A DNA stretch of 64,000 bases. It comes from Siphonodentalium dalli (taxonomy: Eukaryota > Mollusca > Scaphopoda > Gadilida > Siphonodentaliidae). Positions 41,459 through 53,400 of the stretch are shown here, in pieces. A program made the translations under genes and the position numbers. The stretch lies in the NCBI GenBank assembly GCA_032622095.1, contig CP136065.1, forward strand, positions 61,051,094-61,115,093, given 5' to 3'. Positions within the stretch are counted from its first letter, which is position 1, and the number at the start of each line of letters is the position of its first letter. The notes below the pieces were generated by a model that saw only the letters and a list, made by a program, of their open reading frames with translations, searched no databases and was not told the origin of the DNA.

Positions 41459-44400
41459 GTGATTGAATTGTGAATTTCTATGATTTTAGATCACGTACAT
41501 GTACATGCATCACTATAACTTAGTATAAGTCTTTGATTGATTGATTTATTTTTGATATAAAGACATACACGTATATTGTTTTAACAGATTACAAATATAA
41601 TAAATTACAAGCAAATAAAAAGGAGTTTTTAACATAATTTCAGTTTTTAGGCTATATAAGAAATCGCAAATTTTGAAACAAAAATGAGGCTGTAAAGAAG
41701 TCAAAGTGAATACCAATGGTATGATGGCTGAAATTTAGAAAAAAAAATCGTAGATTACATGTACGGCTAGATATCGGGGATGGCACAAAAAGCACTCGAA
41801 GGCTTAATTCCATTGTGGTCCCCTGATATGCTACCGGCCACGAGGCGAGACAATATAGTTCTCCATTTTGATACTAAAAAATAATGGTAATGACATCAAT
41901 GTTAATATATTGATATTTTACATTGATAAAGCCATCATCAATGTGGATAAAATAATTTATCATCATAAGTGCTACATTTACAAGTAATCTTATGATTGTG
42001 AATATGTTTATTTTAAAAAGAAATGATCATTTAACCGACCAGCAAACATCACAGCAAACACTCAGCTGGGATTTATTTTTCAATTTATGTGGTGATCCGA
42101 AAAGAATTGATTCTGTTTTTCCCAGGTGTAGAGATAGTTTATTATCCACCAGCCAAGCGCTCAGTTTGATCAGTTCTACGCTGAGAGTTTGTTCAATGAT
42201 GTGCACATCAGATCCAGCGACAATAAGGGCAGAGTCATCTGCATATAAGAGGAGTTGACAAGACACAGCCATGGAAGCATCGTTAACATACAGTAAAAAC
42301 AGTAGAGGACCTAAAATTTACCCCTGGGGTACGCCACAGGAAATATCTTCAAAATCGGATAATGTACCATTTACATCAACAGCTTGGGATCTCCCATTCA
42401 GGTAGCTGTGAAACCAAAGAAGTGCGCTTTCATCCAAACCGATAACCTTAAGTTTTTGCAATAAAATTTCATGATCCACTGTATCAAAAGCCTTTTGAAG
42501 GTCTATCAGGACCATACCTGTAAGGTTACCCTTGTCCATCTCACTACGAATTTTATCTGTGAGGTATAACAGACATGTGTCTGTTGAAAACCCTGACCTA
42601 AAACCAGATTGGTAGCCATATAATAAATTTTGTTTTTGTAAATATTCCTCAAGTTGTTTGTATACAATTCTTTCTATTATTTTTGAGGCTAAATTAAGTA
42701 CGGAGACAGGTCTGTAATTTCCAGGCTGTGTCTTCTCCCCCTTCTTATAGATTGGTACGACCCTAGCTTTTTTGAGCTCTTCTGGGACATGCCCATTGTG
42801 AATAGAAAGATTCACTATGTGGGTGAGTGGAGATGTTAAAACAGCAGCACCATCCTTCAAAAACCTTGCCGGTATCCCATCGGGGCCCGTGGCTTTGGAT
42901 GAGCACAGACTTTCTAGTATCTTATGAACTTCATCTTCATCAACAACATGGAGTTTAAGTTTCTGTATCTGTATCTGTATCTGTAGTGGGTTCAGTGCAG
43001 TAACCAATTCTGGTTTTAGGCGCACTGGGTTGATGGGATCTACTTTGCTTCTATAGTAGTTAACAAGAGTCAAGTTGTTGAAGATACCAGGAGCCTTTGG
43101 GAGTTTATTCAGAAGATTAGATGCTATATTGCAAAAGAAATTATTAAATTCTTTAGCAATGGTCACTGCATTAAAGCAAACTTCTTCATTGATCTTTAGA
43201 GCATAGTTTGTTTTGTTACTGGTTTTTTTTTATGGACAACCAAGTTTTTTCAATGATTTCCATAGCTCTTTAGGTCTGTTTCTATTTGCATCTAATTGTT
43301 GGGTAAAATATGTTAACTTTGCATCCCGTATCATATGTTATGTTGGGCTTTATTTCTCAGGTTTTTATAAGACTCTAAGTCAGTAATTTCTTTTGACTTT
43401 CTGTATTTATGAAGCATTAAGTTTCTATCTTTAATAGTTGTTAGAATGTCTGAGCTCATCCATTCCTCGGTACCCCCCCTTTATCCTAACATCTTTCATA
43501 GGTGAAATATCATTTATCACAGATAGCAGATTCTTTTTAAAGAGAAGCCATTACAACATCATTACAACAAATGACTTCCATCCAGTCCACCTGTGTTTGC
43601 AGTTTATCACAAAAATCTGAAATTGAGTAGTTCTTGAGACTACGAGTCTTTATTGTGTTATGCTCATATGATCTTGCTTTAGTCTTCTTTCTAGTGCAAA
43701 AAATCATGCTGTGATCACTAAGGCCGATGTCAATGACACCGGACTGTGTGATCATAGAAGGATCTGAGGCGAAAATTAAGTCAATAAGTGAGGAAGAGTT
43801 TTGACTAATTCTGGTAAAGTCTTTTATTAATTGACTAAGGCTAAAGAGCCTTTTGATAGTATCAACTTTCTTATGAAGGGAACTGTGAGTTGACTTGTTT
43901 GAGACGTCAACGTTAAAATCACCCAAAAGAATTACCTCAGAATCTATGAAGTCATTTTCGAGGCCAAGCTTCTCAAGTTTATCAAAGAAATCATACTGTC
44001 TTGGTGGGCGATACCCTACCCCAATCAATAAGGGTTTACTCTTGGGGAAAAGTATGTCTACCCAGCATGCTTCTATGGTAGACAACTATCACTGTGTTGT
44101 GTATATTGGCAATCTCGTGCCACTTTCATGTCAACTGAATAGAACTTGACCTGTGTCCTCTCATATGTGATCTACATGCCAATTATGAAGAAATTGTGGT
44201 TAATTATAGTAGACTCAAGTTATCATCCCAACAGATCTCTGATTTCTAAGTAAAAAAGGGGTATAAATTACTCGTCCAAAAATTTTAACTTGACCTTTTC
44301 AATAATAATTAGTCCAACAATGTACATACCAAATCACGTGGAATTCTGATTAATATGTCATGATCCAGCACATGTATGGATACACAGACGGACGTACATG

Positions 44401-47400
44401 TATGGATGAACATGCAGCTAGACATGTTGATTATAATAGTCCTCCAAAATTTTTGGAGGCACAACTAAGGCTAATTTATAAGTTCATCTAGAATGAAGTA
44501 ATCTAGAATTCAATTACTTTGAAGCAGTGTTGTATTGCTAAAATTTAAAGTGAGGGGACGGACCATTCACTGCATCGTGCAGCGATAACCGACGTGGATT
44601 GCGTCGTGGGGGAGAGAACTAGAGGGGGTTTCGTAGGTGGGGGTTCGGGAAAATGTTGTAAAAAAGTACTCAAAGGAGGCATTTCCTCACATCTCCTCAT
44701 TATATAGTCCACAAAAAATCTGTCAGAAATGGTTTGTATGTATACAAATTGTCTGTATATTTATTATATATATAGAACTGGTAGGTTTCATTAATTTGTC
44801 AACCCCACCCCATATTTTCAAGTAGGTCTATATCGGGTAGCGGGAATCTATCTAGAATTACCTGTCAACTCCCCTTTCGGGTATTACAGACAGGGTCCAG
44901 GTCTCGACTGTGGTCGGTGCTTTGGTGGGCTACTCTAACCTACAGCCGGGTTCTTTAACGTGCACATGTAGTCACCCATGTACACGGGTCAGCCATTTAT
45001 GTCGGCTCCCGATCCGACAGCGTACCGCACTCACGACAACATACCTGGACATGATGTCGCCGTGAAGGGAAGTCAGTTTTGTATTCAGATATATATTGTG
45101 TGATCACGAATGAGACTTTTCAGTCATATGTAACAACGTGGTAATCTGACCAAGTTTGGATTTTTGTCAGAATACCCGACCGGGAATCGATCCCCGGACC
45201 TTTAGCACGAGAGACCAGTACGCTATCCACTCGGCCACTGACTTCCCTAATACTGAGGGATAACTTCTTGTCTATTGACTATTCTATGTTCAGCCTTATA
45301 ATAGAATTTGAATACAGTTGGTGTATGTGGCTATTAAATTGCTTCGTGTGCTGCACAGTGAGTACTTTCGCCACGACGGCTACATGTATACGTCCGTCCT
45401 GGCTAAAAAGTGAGGGGACGCTGTTCCCACACGTTCCCACAGAAAAACATCGCTGCTTTAAAGCTAACTATTACAGAATGTGCTTTATAAATACATCCAT
45501 TATATTAAATTACACTTATTTTAATTTCATTCCCCTTGTCTTGCAGACGATGCAGAAGGTGCTACAGGATCAATGGTTAAATTTCCTTGTCCTCTCGCCA
45601 TGTGGGATCTGGAGCACTGTGACCCAAAGAAGTGTACAGGAAGGAAGCTGAGTCGTCTAGGTTATGTCAAAACGCTGGGCATATCACAGAGATTTAATGG
45701 TGTGATCTTATCACCAATGGGGACAAAGTGTGTATCTGCAGAAGACAGGTATGTAGGAAAGCCTTTCCACATGGCATGTTAAGTGTGGCTATGCGGCAAT
45801 AATAGCAGTAGTAGTGATATAACATTTTGTGTATCCCTTCTTGTATCCTATGGGTTACAAAGGCACAAACTAGGTGAACAAAAAATAGGTTTATGCTTAA
45901 TTACCGTATGAAATTTATGTTTCTAATTGAAGAAACAATTCTAGTCATGCAAGAACTCGAAATAAAGGACTAACCAACAGCCAATGTTGGGCAGATCATT
46001 TGAATTCACCCTTCACACTATCATTATACCCCCATGCCAAAAGATGGGGGGAATATTGGATTACATCTGTCTGTCCGTCTGTCTGTCCGTCTGTTCATAT
46101 ATCTCAACCATGGTTTATCAGAAATCGATGAAATTTGGTATGCAGATTTGGCATCAGGAGTGCTTTCATTGACGTGGTTCATTGACGTTGTTCATATTTT
46201 CAGTTCAAGAGTTATCCCCCTTTGTTTATCTGAAAATGTTGGATTTCTGTCTGTCCACGCATATATCTCAACTATGGGTTATTGGATCTCAATGGAATTT
46301 GGTTTGGCTTTGAAGAGAGGATCCAATGACGTTGTTCACATTTTCCATTCGAGAGTTATCCCTCTTTCTTTATCTGAAAATATTGGATCCATCGTTCGTT
46401 AGAATTGTCCAATAATTTGTTCCTTCATCAAATTTTTTTTTCGCAATTTGGTTTCCGACCTGCCCATATTTCAATTTTCACCATGCAGGTGTCCCAGCAC
46501 CCATGGTGCAACCTCTTGTTTTGGGTTATTTCTGCTACATGTATTTGTGCATGTCATAGGGGCCATGAAAAATGTGCTGGAAAGACAGACTTATGATCAT
46601 GATGAAATAATCGGCTTTGCAATGAAACCAAATTTATGGAGTCAATTTTATCTAATAAACTGAATATCTATATTTATGATTAAAATATGGACATAGGTAT
46701 AAACTAATAAATATATATGTCAAAAAACCAGTCACCTTCTATCTTGCAGACTTGGAATCTGTTTTATGATATTACACCTGGTTTTCCCCTTTGAACAGCT
46801 TTGAATAGACAATACTGTCAAATTCTTTGAATTTGATTCACCAATAGCACTTGCATAAGGCTACTTGTACTATATCCCCATGTTTGTAACATTTGTTCTG
46901 CATTACTGTGACTAAAGATTTTCACAGGTTATTTATTATCTGTTTACTTATTTACAGAGGGATAGTTGCTCAGAATGGAGTTTGTGTTATTGACTGTTCT
47001 TGGGCTAAACTTGATGTGACACCATTCAGCAAGCTCAGGGGTTCTTACCCGAGACTCCTTCCATATCTTATTGCAGTTAATCCAATCAACTATGGTCGTC
47101 CATGTAAACTGTCATGTGTAGAGGCCTTTGCAGCAACATTCTATATCACAGGTAATAATGCTGATGGGGTCATTGTCACAAGGCATCAGTCACATTCGTA
47201 GCCAGCTTTTATATCGATCACAAATGAAGCCAGCTTTTCCATGGCGATCACATTTGTAGCCAGCTTTTTATATCCATGCAGCCTCAATGAACACTACTAG
47301 GTAAATCTCATTTTTCCGAGTTGATGGATGAAAAACAACTTGAATTTTAATTTGATATTAGTTCTTCTACCTGTAATAACCTAATATTTCCGATCAATTT

Positions 47401-50400
47401 CGTTAGAATGCTCGAATTATATTCTGATATAAGTTGATAAACGATGTCAGTTTTGGAGCATGACGTCAACATTTTATTAACGATTTTGATGACGCCATAT
47501 TTCGCGCTGTATTAGAAAAGCTGGCTACGAATGAGATCCCCGGTGAAAAGCTACCTACATTTGTGATCGATTTAAAAAGCTGGCTTAGACTATGACTGGA
47601 GTCTTGTGGCAATGACATCATCGGCGTAAATAACCATTTCATTACCCGACGGATTCTCCCATTCAATTGTAACGTTATTCAATGGAAGGGACTGCAGGGT
47701 GGCTCAGTAGAGCTGATAGTGCTGTCTTCGTATGTTTTTCAAGAGTTATCTATCCTGGAAATGCACTAACCTACGAGATAACTGTCTGCTCCTTTCCACA
47801 TGCAATTTGTTTAATTGTGCAGTAATGCCCTAAGTAATCGACTCCACTGAGAGCTTTCTGATGAATGGCAACAAGCCATATTTCCGACTAGATCCTGAAA
47901 AGTTACCCATAATTCTGCTCTGGTTATGGAGTCGATTACTTAAGGCATTACTGTATTTATTCCTTGCATCCTACGGCATCTAATTATTAAGACATATATT
48001 GTTTGAGCCGCTTGACTCTTTCCCAACTTTTAAATTTGCCTCCATATGGAATTACTTCAACAAAAAGCTTTGAGACGAGCCCCTTTCAGAAGATATTCAT
48101 GAGAATGTTCATTAGTGAATGTATCAGCAGCTATCCCACTGAAGTAACTTGTACAAATTCATATTGCCTGATGTCCAAGACATTTTCTGACATACATCGC
48201 TTCAGTTAAAGTATTATGTCCTGACTGGATCTCATGCAACGGAACCTCACGAGTTATTCACCTCATCTTATGACCTTGGGTCTTCTAATAACACACACAG
48301 AGTATTGCGTGATATGACCAATCGATCATTACATGTAAATAAATAGGTCTCTCGATCGATCGAAGATATCTCCCAAGTCACCCTCTAGGCTGGTCCCTGA
48401 TGCCTGTGGCTGACATGCAAATCTGTTTATGTAACGGGGCAAGTTTGTTAGTTGCTTGCTGGGGTTTAGTGAAATTAACTCCCAATGTGGTGACAGTTGG
48501 TCTATTGATTGAAATTACACTGGATTAACCTAAACTGAACTTGTCAACATATCACAGAAAAACATCTCTCTTTATAATTTCCATGCTGCATCCTTCATGC
48601 AAATAAAACAACTTTTGAGTAGAAAGAACCTCTTTTTATTCTGTAATGCGGTAATTTCTATGATGTCCATAATAGTCTTCCCAATTAGTCTTTGCACTGA
48701 AAGTTTATCCACAAGTAGTCTCTTTTTACCTACCTACATGTATTTTGAGCCCCACAACTCATTAGTCAAAATGAAGAACTAAAGAGTATAATTTCAGACT
48801 CAAACAACCATGTAATGGGATTTAAATTCTGTGTGTGCTTCTGTTCATAGTGCTTAAGTGTCAATGGCTTTAGTGTCAATGACAAAAGTTCACTTCAAAC
48901 TTATTGCTTCGTGACAATAAATCAGTGTGGCTTGTTTACATTGTCACTTCATTATTGTTAATTCATGGTCAAGTGTGTAATAAACTGATATTCTACTGTC
49001 ATTTCCTATAATGGAACTCAATATATTCAAGAAGTTCTGAAAGGCATCATTCCATTATTTATATACAGTTTATGATAAATATATGTGAATAAGTTTTGTT
49101 CGGACCAGCTGGGGGGGATCTCGGTAGAAACAAAAATGAAAAAAATATGCCAGGGTGGTCTTTGGTCAAAACTGCCAAAAATATGTTTTTTTTACATTCT
49201 CATGTAAATAGTAATTTAATATTTTATAAGCCCAGGTATGCCATTTAGGCTCTAAACATGTCTTAACTTCAAAATCCCCATAGTTAAGCTATTATAACTA
49301 TATGGAGACCTTTAGTGAAGTTACTATTCACCCAAGTCCATATAAGACTGTATGTAAGAGCATGTGTTTCTGAGCTATGGGTGCGTGTAACCAATCAGGT
49401 GCTATGCCTATGCCAACTGGGAATGTAGCATTCTACTAACATCACCGAAAATTTCAAGCAAATCGACCGTACCACTCCATCGAAAACAGTTGGAACTACG
49501 CTCAATTGTAAATATTTACTACTCGAATCGGACGCTTCAATCGGCGTTAAACTAACGGAGGAGAAAAAATTGCCACCTGCAGTCACGGCATTTAATTAAT
49601 ATATAAGAATGATGGTGTGTGTTGTCCATTTAGATATAATATTTGTAAAAATAACTACTTTGAACTAGATTATTCTCCATTTCTATTTGATCACCCTACC
49701 GGAATTTTTCACATCACTTTAAAAGGATAGCTTACCGGCACCAGGTAGATCATTGTGCACATGGTAGAATGGGTGCTCAAATAATAGTGTAACTTTCAGT
49801 GACTACAAAAATAAGTGCAATATAGAGTCTGAGGACAAACTTATGGGCAAACTTACAAAAACCCTGTGGCAATGCATTCTCTTATATATGTGAGTCTCAC
49901 ATAGGAAGCCAGCCTCGCATATATACGAGAATACATTGGTTTAACAATATTTACCTTGACCTTGTAAGCCAGTGCATTCTCTTATATATACAAGGCTCCC
50001 TATGGGAGATTCACATATATAAGAGAATGCATTGGCACAGGACCTTTAATGCTGCACCAGCGCAGCTCCCGTCATGAAAGGGTTAACATGTGATTGATAT
50101 TGAATATAAAATCAAAATTGGTATATGGTGATGCTGATGATCAACCGGTTGATAAACTAATCAGGTACGTGTAGAAAATATGGGGCTATTTGATTCCAGA
50201 ACCTTGATCTCTGTTTGATAGGTCTGTTGACATATTTGATTAAAATATCCATGTTTGCAGCTAAATTGGCCACTTAGGCTGAGGAAAATCATTCTGTATG
50301 TGTCTGATTTCCATAATTAAGAGCTGAATACTGATTAATCAGTCTAGAGGTTTCAAATTGGGAGAAGTCATTTCTCCCTGTTTGGTTTTTAGGGAGAAGT

Positions 50401-53400
50401 CATAAAGGCTGAAGTTCACTTTACACCCCAACACCACCCATCTATTATCCAATAAATATGATGCAACACCAGAGCCAATTTATAAAACCTTTATAGTGAG
50501 TAAGAACACCATTATAATCAGTAAATCTACTTTAAGTATGCTGTTTTGAAATATGCATACTGGTATACGAGAGAGATGTCACTTCTCCCTGGAACAAAAA
50601 TAGGGAGAAGTAGCACATTTTAGGGAGAAGATGTTGTGATCAACACAGAAGTTTGCGAAATTTGGGGGGGGGGAGTGAGTGCTTAAATATCTAGTTTAAA
50701 GAAATTTTTGTTTGCAGGTTTGGCACATGGTGGATACCCAAATGTCCATATAGGTACAGTAATGCCCTAAGTAATCGACTCCTTCAACACAGCAGAATTA
50801 TGGGTAACTTTTCAGGATTTAGTCGGAAATATGGCTTGTTGCCATTCATCGGAAAGCTGAATGAATGGCAACAAGCCATATTTCCGACTAAATCCTGAAA
50901 AGTTACCCATAATTCTGCTGTGTTTAAGGAGTCGATTACTTAGGGCATTACTGTATGCCAAAAATCGGCATACATGTACCTTACTGCAATGGTTGTTACT
51001 ACCACCCATCACCCATGTTCTGACATCATATTTATGAGAATCTGTTACAGGCTTCAAGGAACTGGGCGAGATTATCCTGAATAAGTTTAAATGGGGGAAA
51101 GGATTTTTTGAGGTCAACAATGAACTGCTGGACATTTATGCATCTTGCAAAACAGGATCTGATGTGGTGAAAGCACAGGATGAATATCTGAAGAAAATAG
51201 ATGCAGAGAGTGAAAGATCCAAAAAAGATGATAGTAAGGATACCCAGTAATATTTCATAATAGCTATCTCTACATGTACATATTACACACATGAAGGTTA
51301 TATTTAAAGTATTTGTGTATTTAGTACCCTCTGTTCTCCCAATTCAGTAGATCATGCCATGAATCTCTACTCTGGCCTAACACCCGTAGAGATCATATTC
51401 CGCTAGCACAAAATCTTGGAATTTTTAAGTTTTGACACGGAACCGTATAAAGTTGAAACAATAACGCAGGGAATATATTTCTTAGTTTTTATCTGTTCCT
51501 TAATAATGTACTTCATTGTAGGTGAAGGTACCAACTTGAAATTTCACGATTTAAGTGAATTTGTGAGCAATTTTGCTTCGCATCGCTTACAATTATGGAA
51601 TTTTTCCTGGGTAATTAATTCAATGTTTTTTGTGATATCGGCTCACAAAAGTCACAGAAAAGCATGCAATTTGGAGTTGGGACAATCACCTACAGTGAAG
51701 TACATTATTAAGGAACAGATAATAACTAATAAATATATTCCCTACGTTATTTTTCGACTTTATAAGGTTCCCTGTCGAAACTACAAAAAGTTCCAAGGTT
51801 TTGTACTGGTGGAATATGATCTCTAAGGCTATTAGCCAAAGTAGAGTTTCATGGCATGATCTACCAATTCAGGTAATTTGGAATGTGCATGTCTGGACAG
51901 TAATCAGCTATAGCTAAGTCAATCCTGGATTGGATATCATATGTTGTTAAATGTTGACCATCATTTTATATTCTGTTACAACAATAAGTCTTGTGAATAG
52001 CACAAGAAAATTAAATCGCACATGAAATACATGTATCTCAGTTCCAGAAAAATTATTTTTGGTCAAGTTGTGTAACAAACTTTACCTATGGTTTGATGAA
52101 TGATGGTGAGCGTCCATCCATCCAACTATAAGAAACATCATCCAAATTTGGCTTCAACCCATCACTCTTGGATGAGTTCGAAAACCAATCATGCCCAACT
52201 TTTTTTATCAGGAAATATGCCTCCTGGGTTATTGACTGGGTGTCTATTTCGCGACGTAAACAATGATAACTTTAACAATCGTAATCTGATTTTGACCCAA
52301 TTTAGATAACGGCTTCTACTAATGATATGACTTTTATTAAACCAGTCTTGAGAACAGGGTCCGGGATTTTTTAAATTTTTATTATATATTGTAATACATG
52401 TATATAAAAAAGGATAAAATATTAAAACCCCTGTGGTTCCATCCATATTTAATTTCGGATTTATGCCTTCCACATAATTTTCTGTGTGTCGATCCATTTT
52501 GTGATGTAAACTGGATATCTCAGACAAATGTTGACAGATTTTGCCCAAATTTGGTTCATAGTTTTTTTTTTCTGCAATTTTTTACTCATCACAAACCAGG
52601 CCACTGCCTTCAATATAAATGCCTTCTTGTTGTAATCACAGGGTTGTCAACTAATAAGTTGGCCAAATCTAAACATTTCTTTTATATTTGAATGTCGTTA
52701 CATGGCATGGTATGGAATTTAAAATGTTTGTGTATAGTGGTTTTGAATACCACTCACAGTTTAACAATTTATTTCCTCTTCTGACAGGTATGCTTACTAT
52801 CGATGATGAGTTGGACTACTACAACCCAAATCATAACCAAAACAGAAACTATGACCTTCCAAGGTAAGAATGGACTATTTAATTCAGAGATTTATTTTGC
52901 CGATCGAAATAGTACAACAAAGCCACCCTGGCATCTAGTCTGATTGAATGGAGTTTTTATAACCAGCCGTAGTGTATCTTTTCCTAACAAGTTTGATATA
53001 GTTTCAGGGTTATAAAATAATAGATATGAAATGAAGACCTCTGTCCGGAAATGCTTCTATCAATTAATATTGATCTTATTTCGATTTTTCTGGTATAATA
53101 TATACCACAATTTGGGACAGTTTTACGGCTATCTTAGAAAACATCGGTCATGGAACTTCAGGCGATCTCATATAGAGATAGAGTTCTCCCACTTGCTGCT
53201 CAACTGGTATGGTTGTTTATTTAAGCAGTACTATGCGCAAATGCCATGCCTGGAAGTAAAAGTTAACAGTGTATGTAGCACAATTTACCACCCGACAGCC
53301 TGTTCTCTCGCCACTTCTGATGCGGCTTCCTTTGATCCTTTGATGTCACAGCCGAAGTTTGGCGGTCATCCTCAAAGAGTTCGGTGTGTGACATGTTCTC

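Noticed and set aside
45164-45248. Possible functional tRNA gene (A and B boxes on the minus strand)
   Set aside because: The acceptor arms do not pair properly and a SINE body follows directly, so it is annotated as a tRNA-derived SINE.
48003-48209. Small open frames in TSR3 intron 3 as possible extra exons
   Set aside because: No matching splice sites in phase, and TSR3 exons 3 and 4 already join in frame with human-like sequence.
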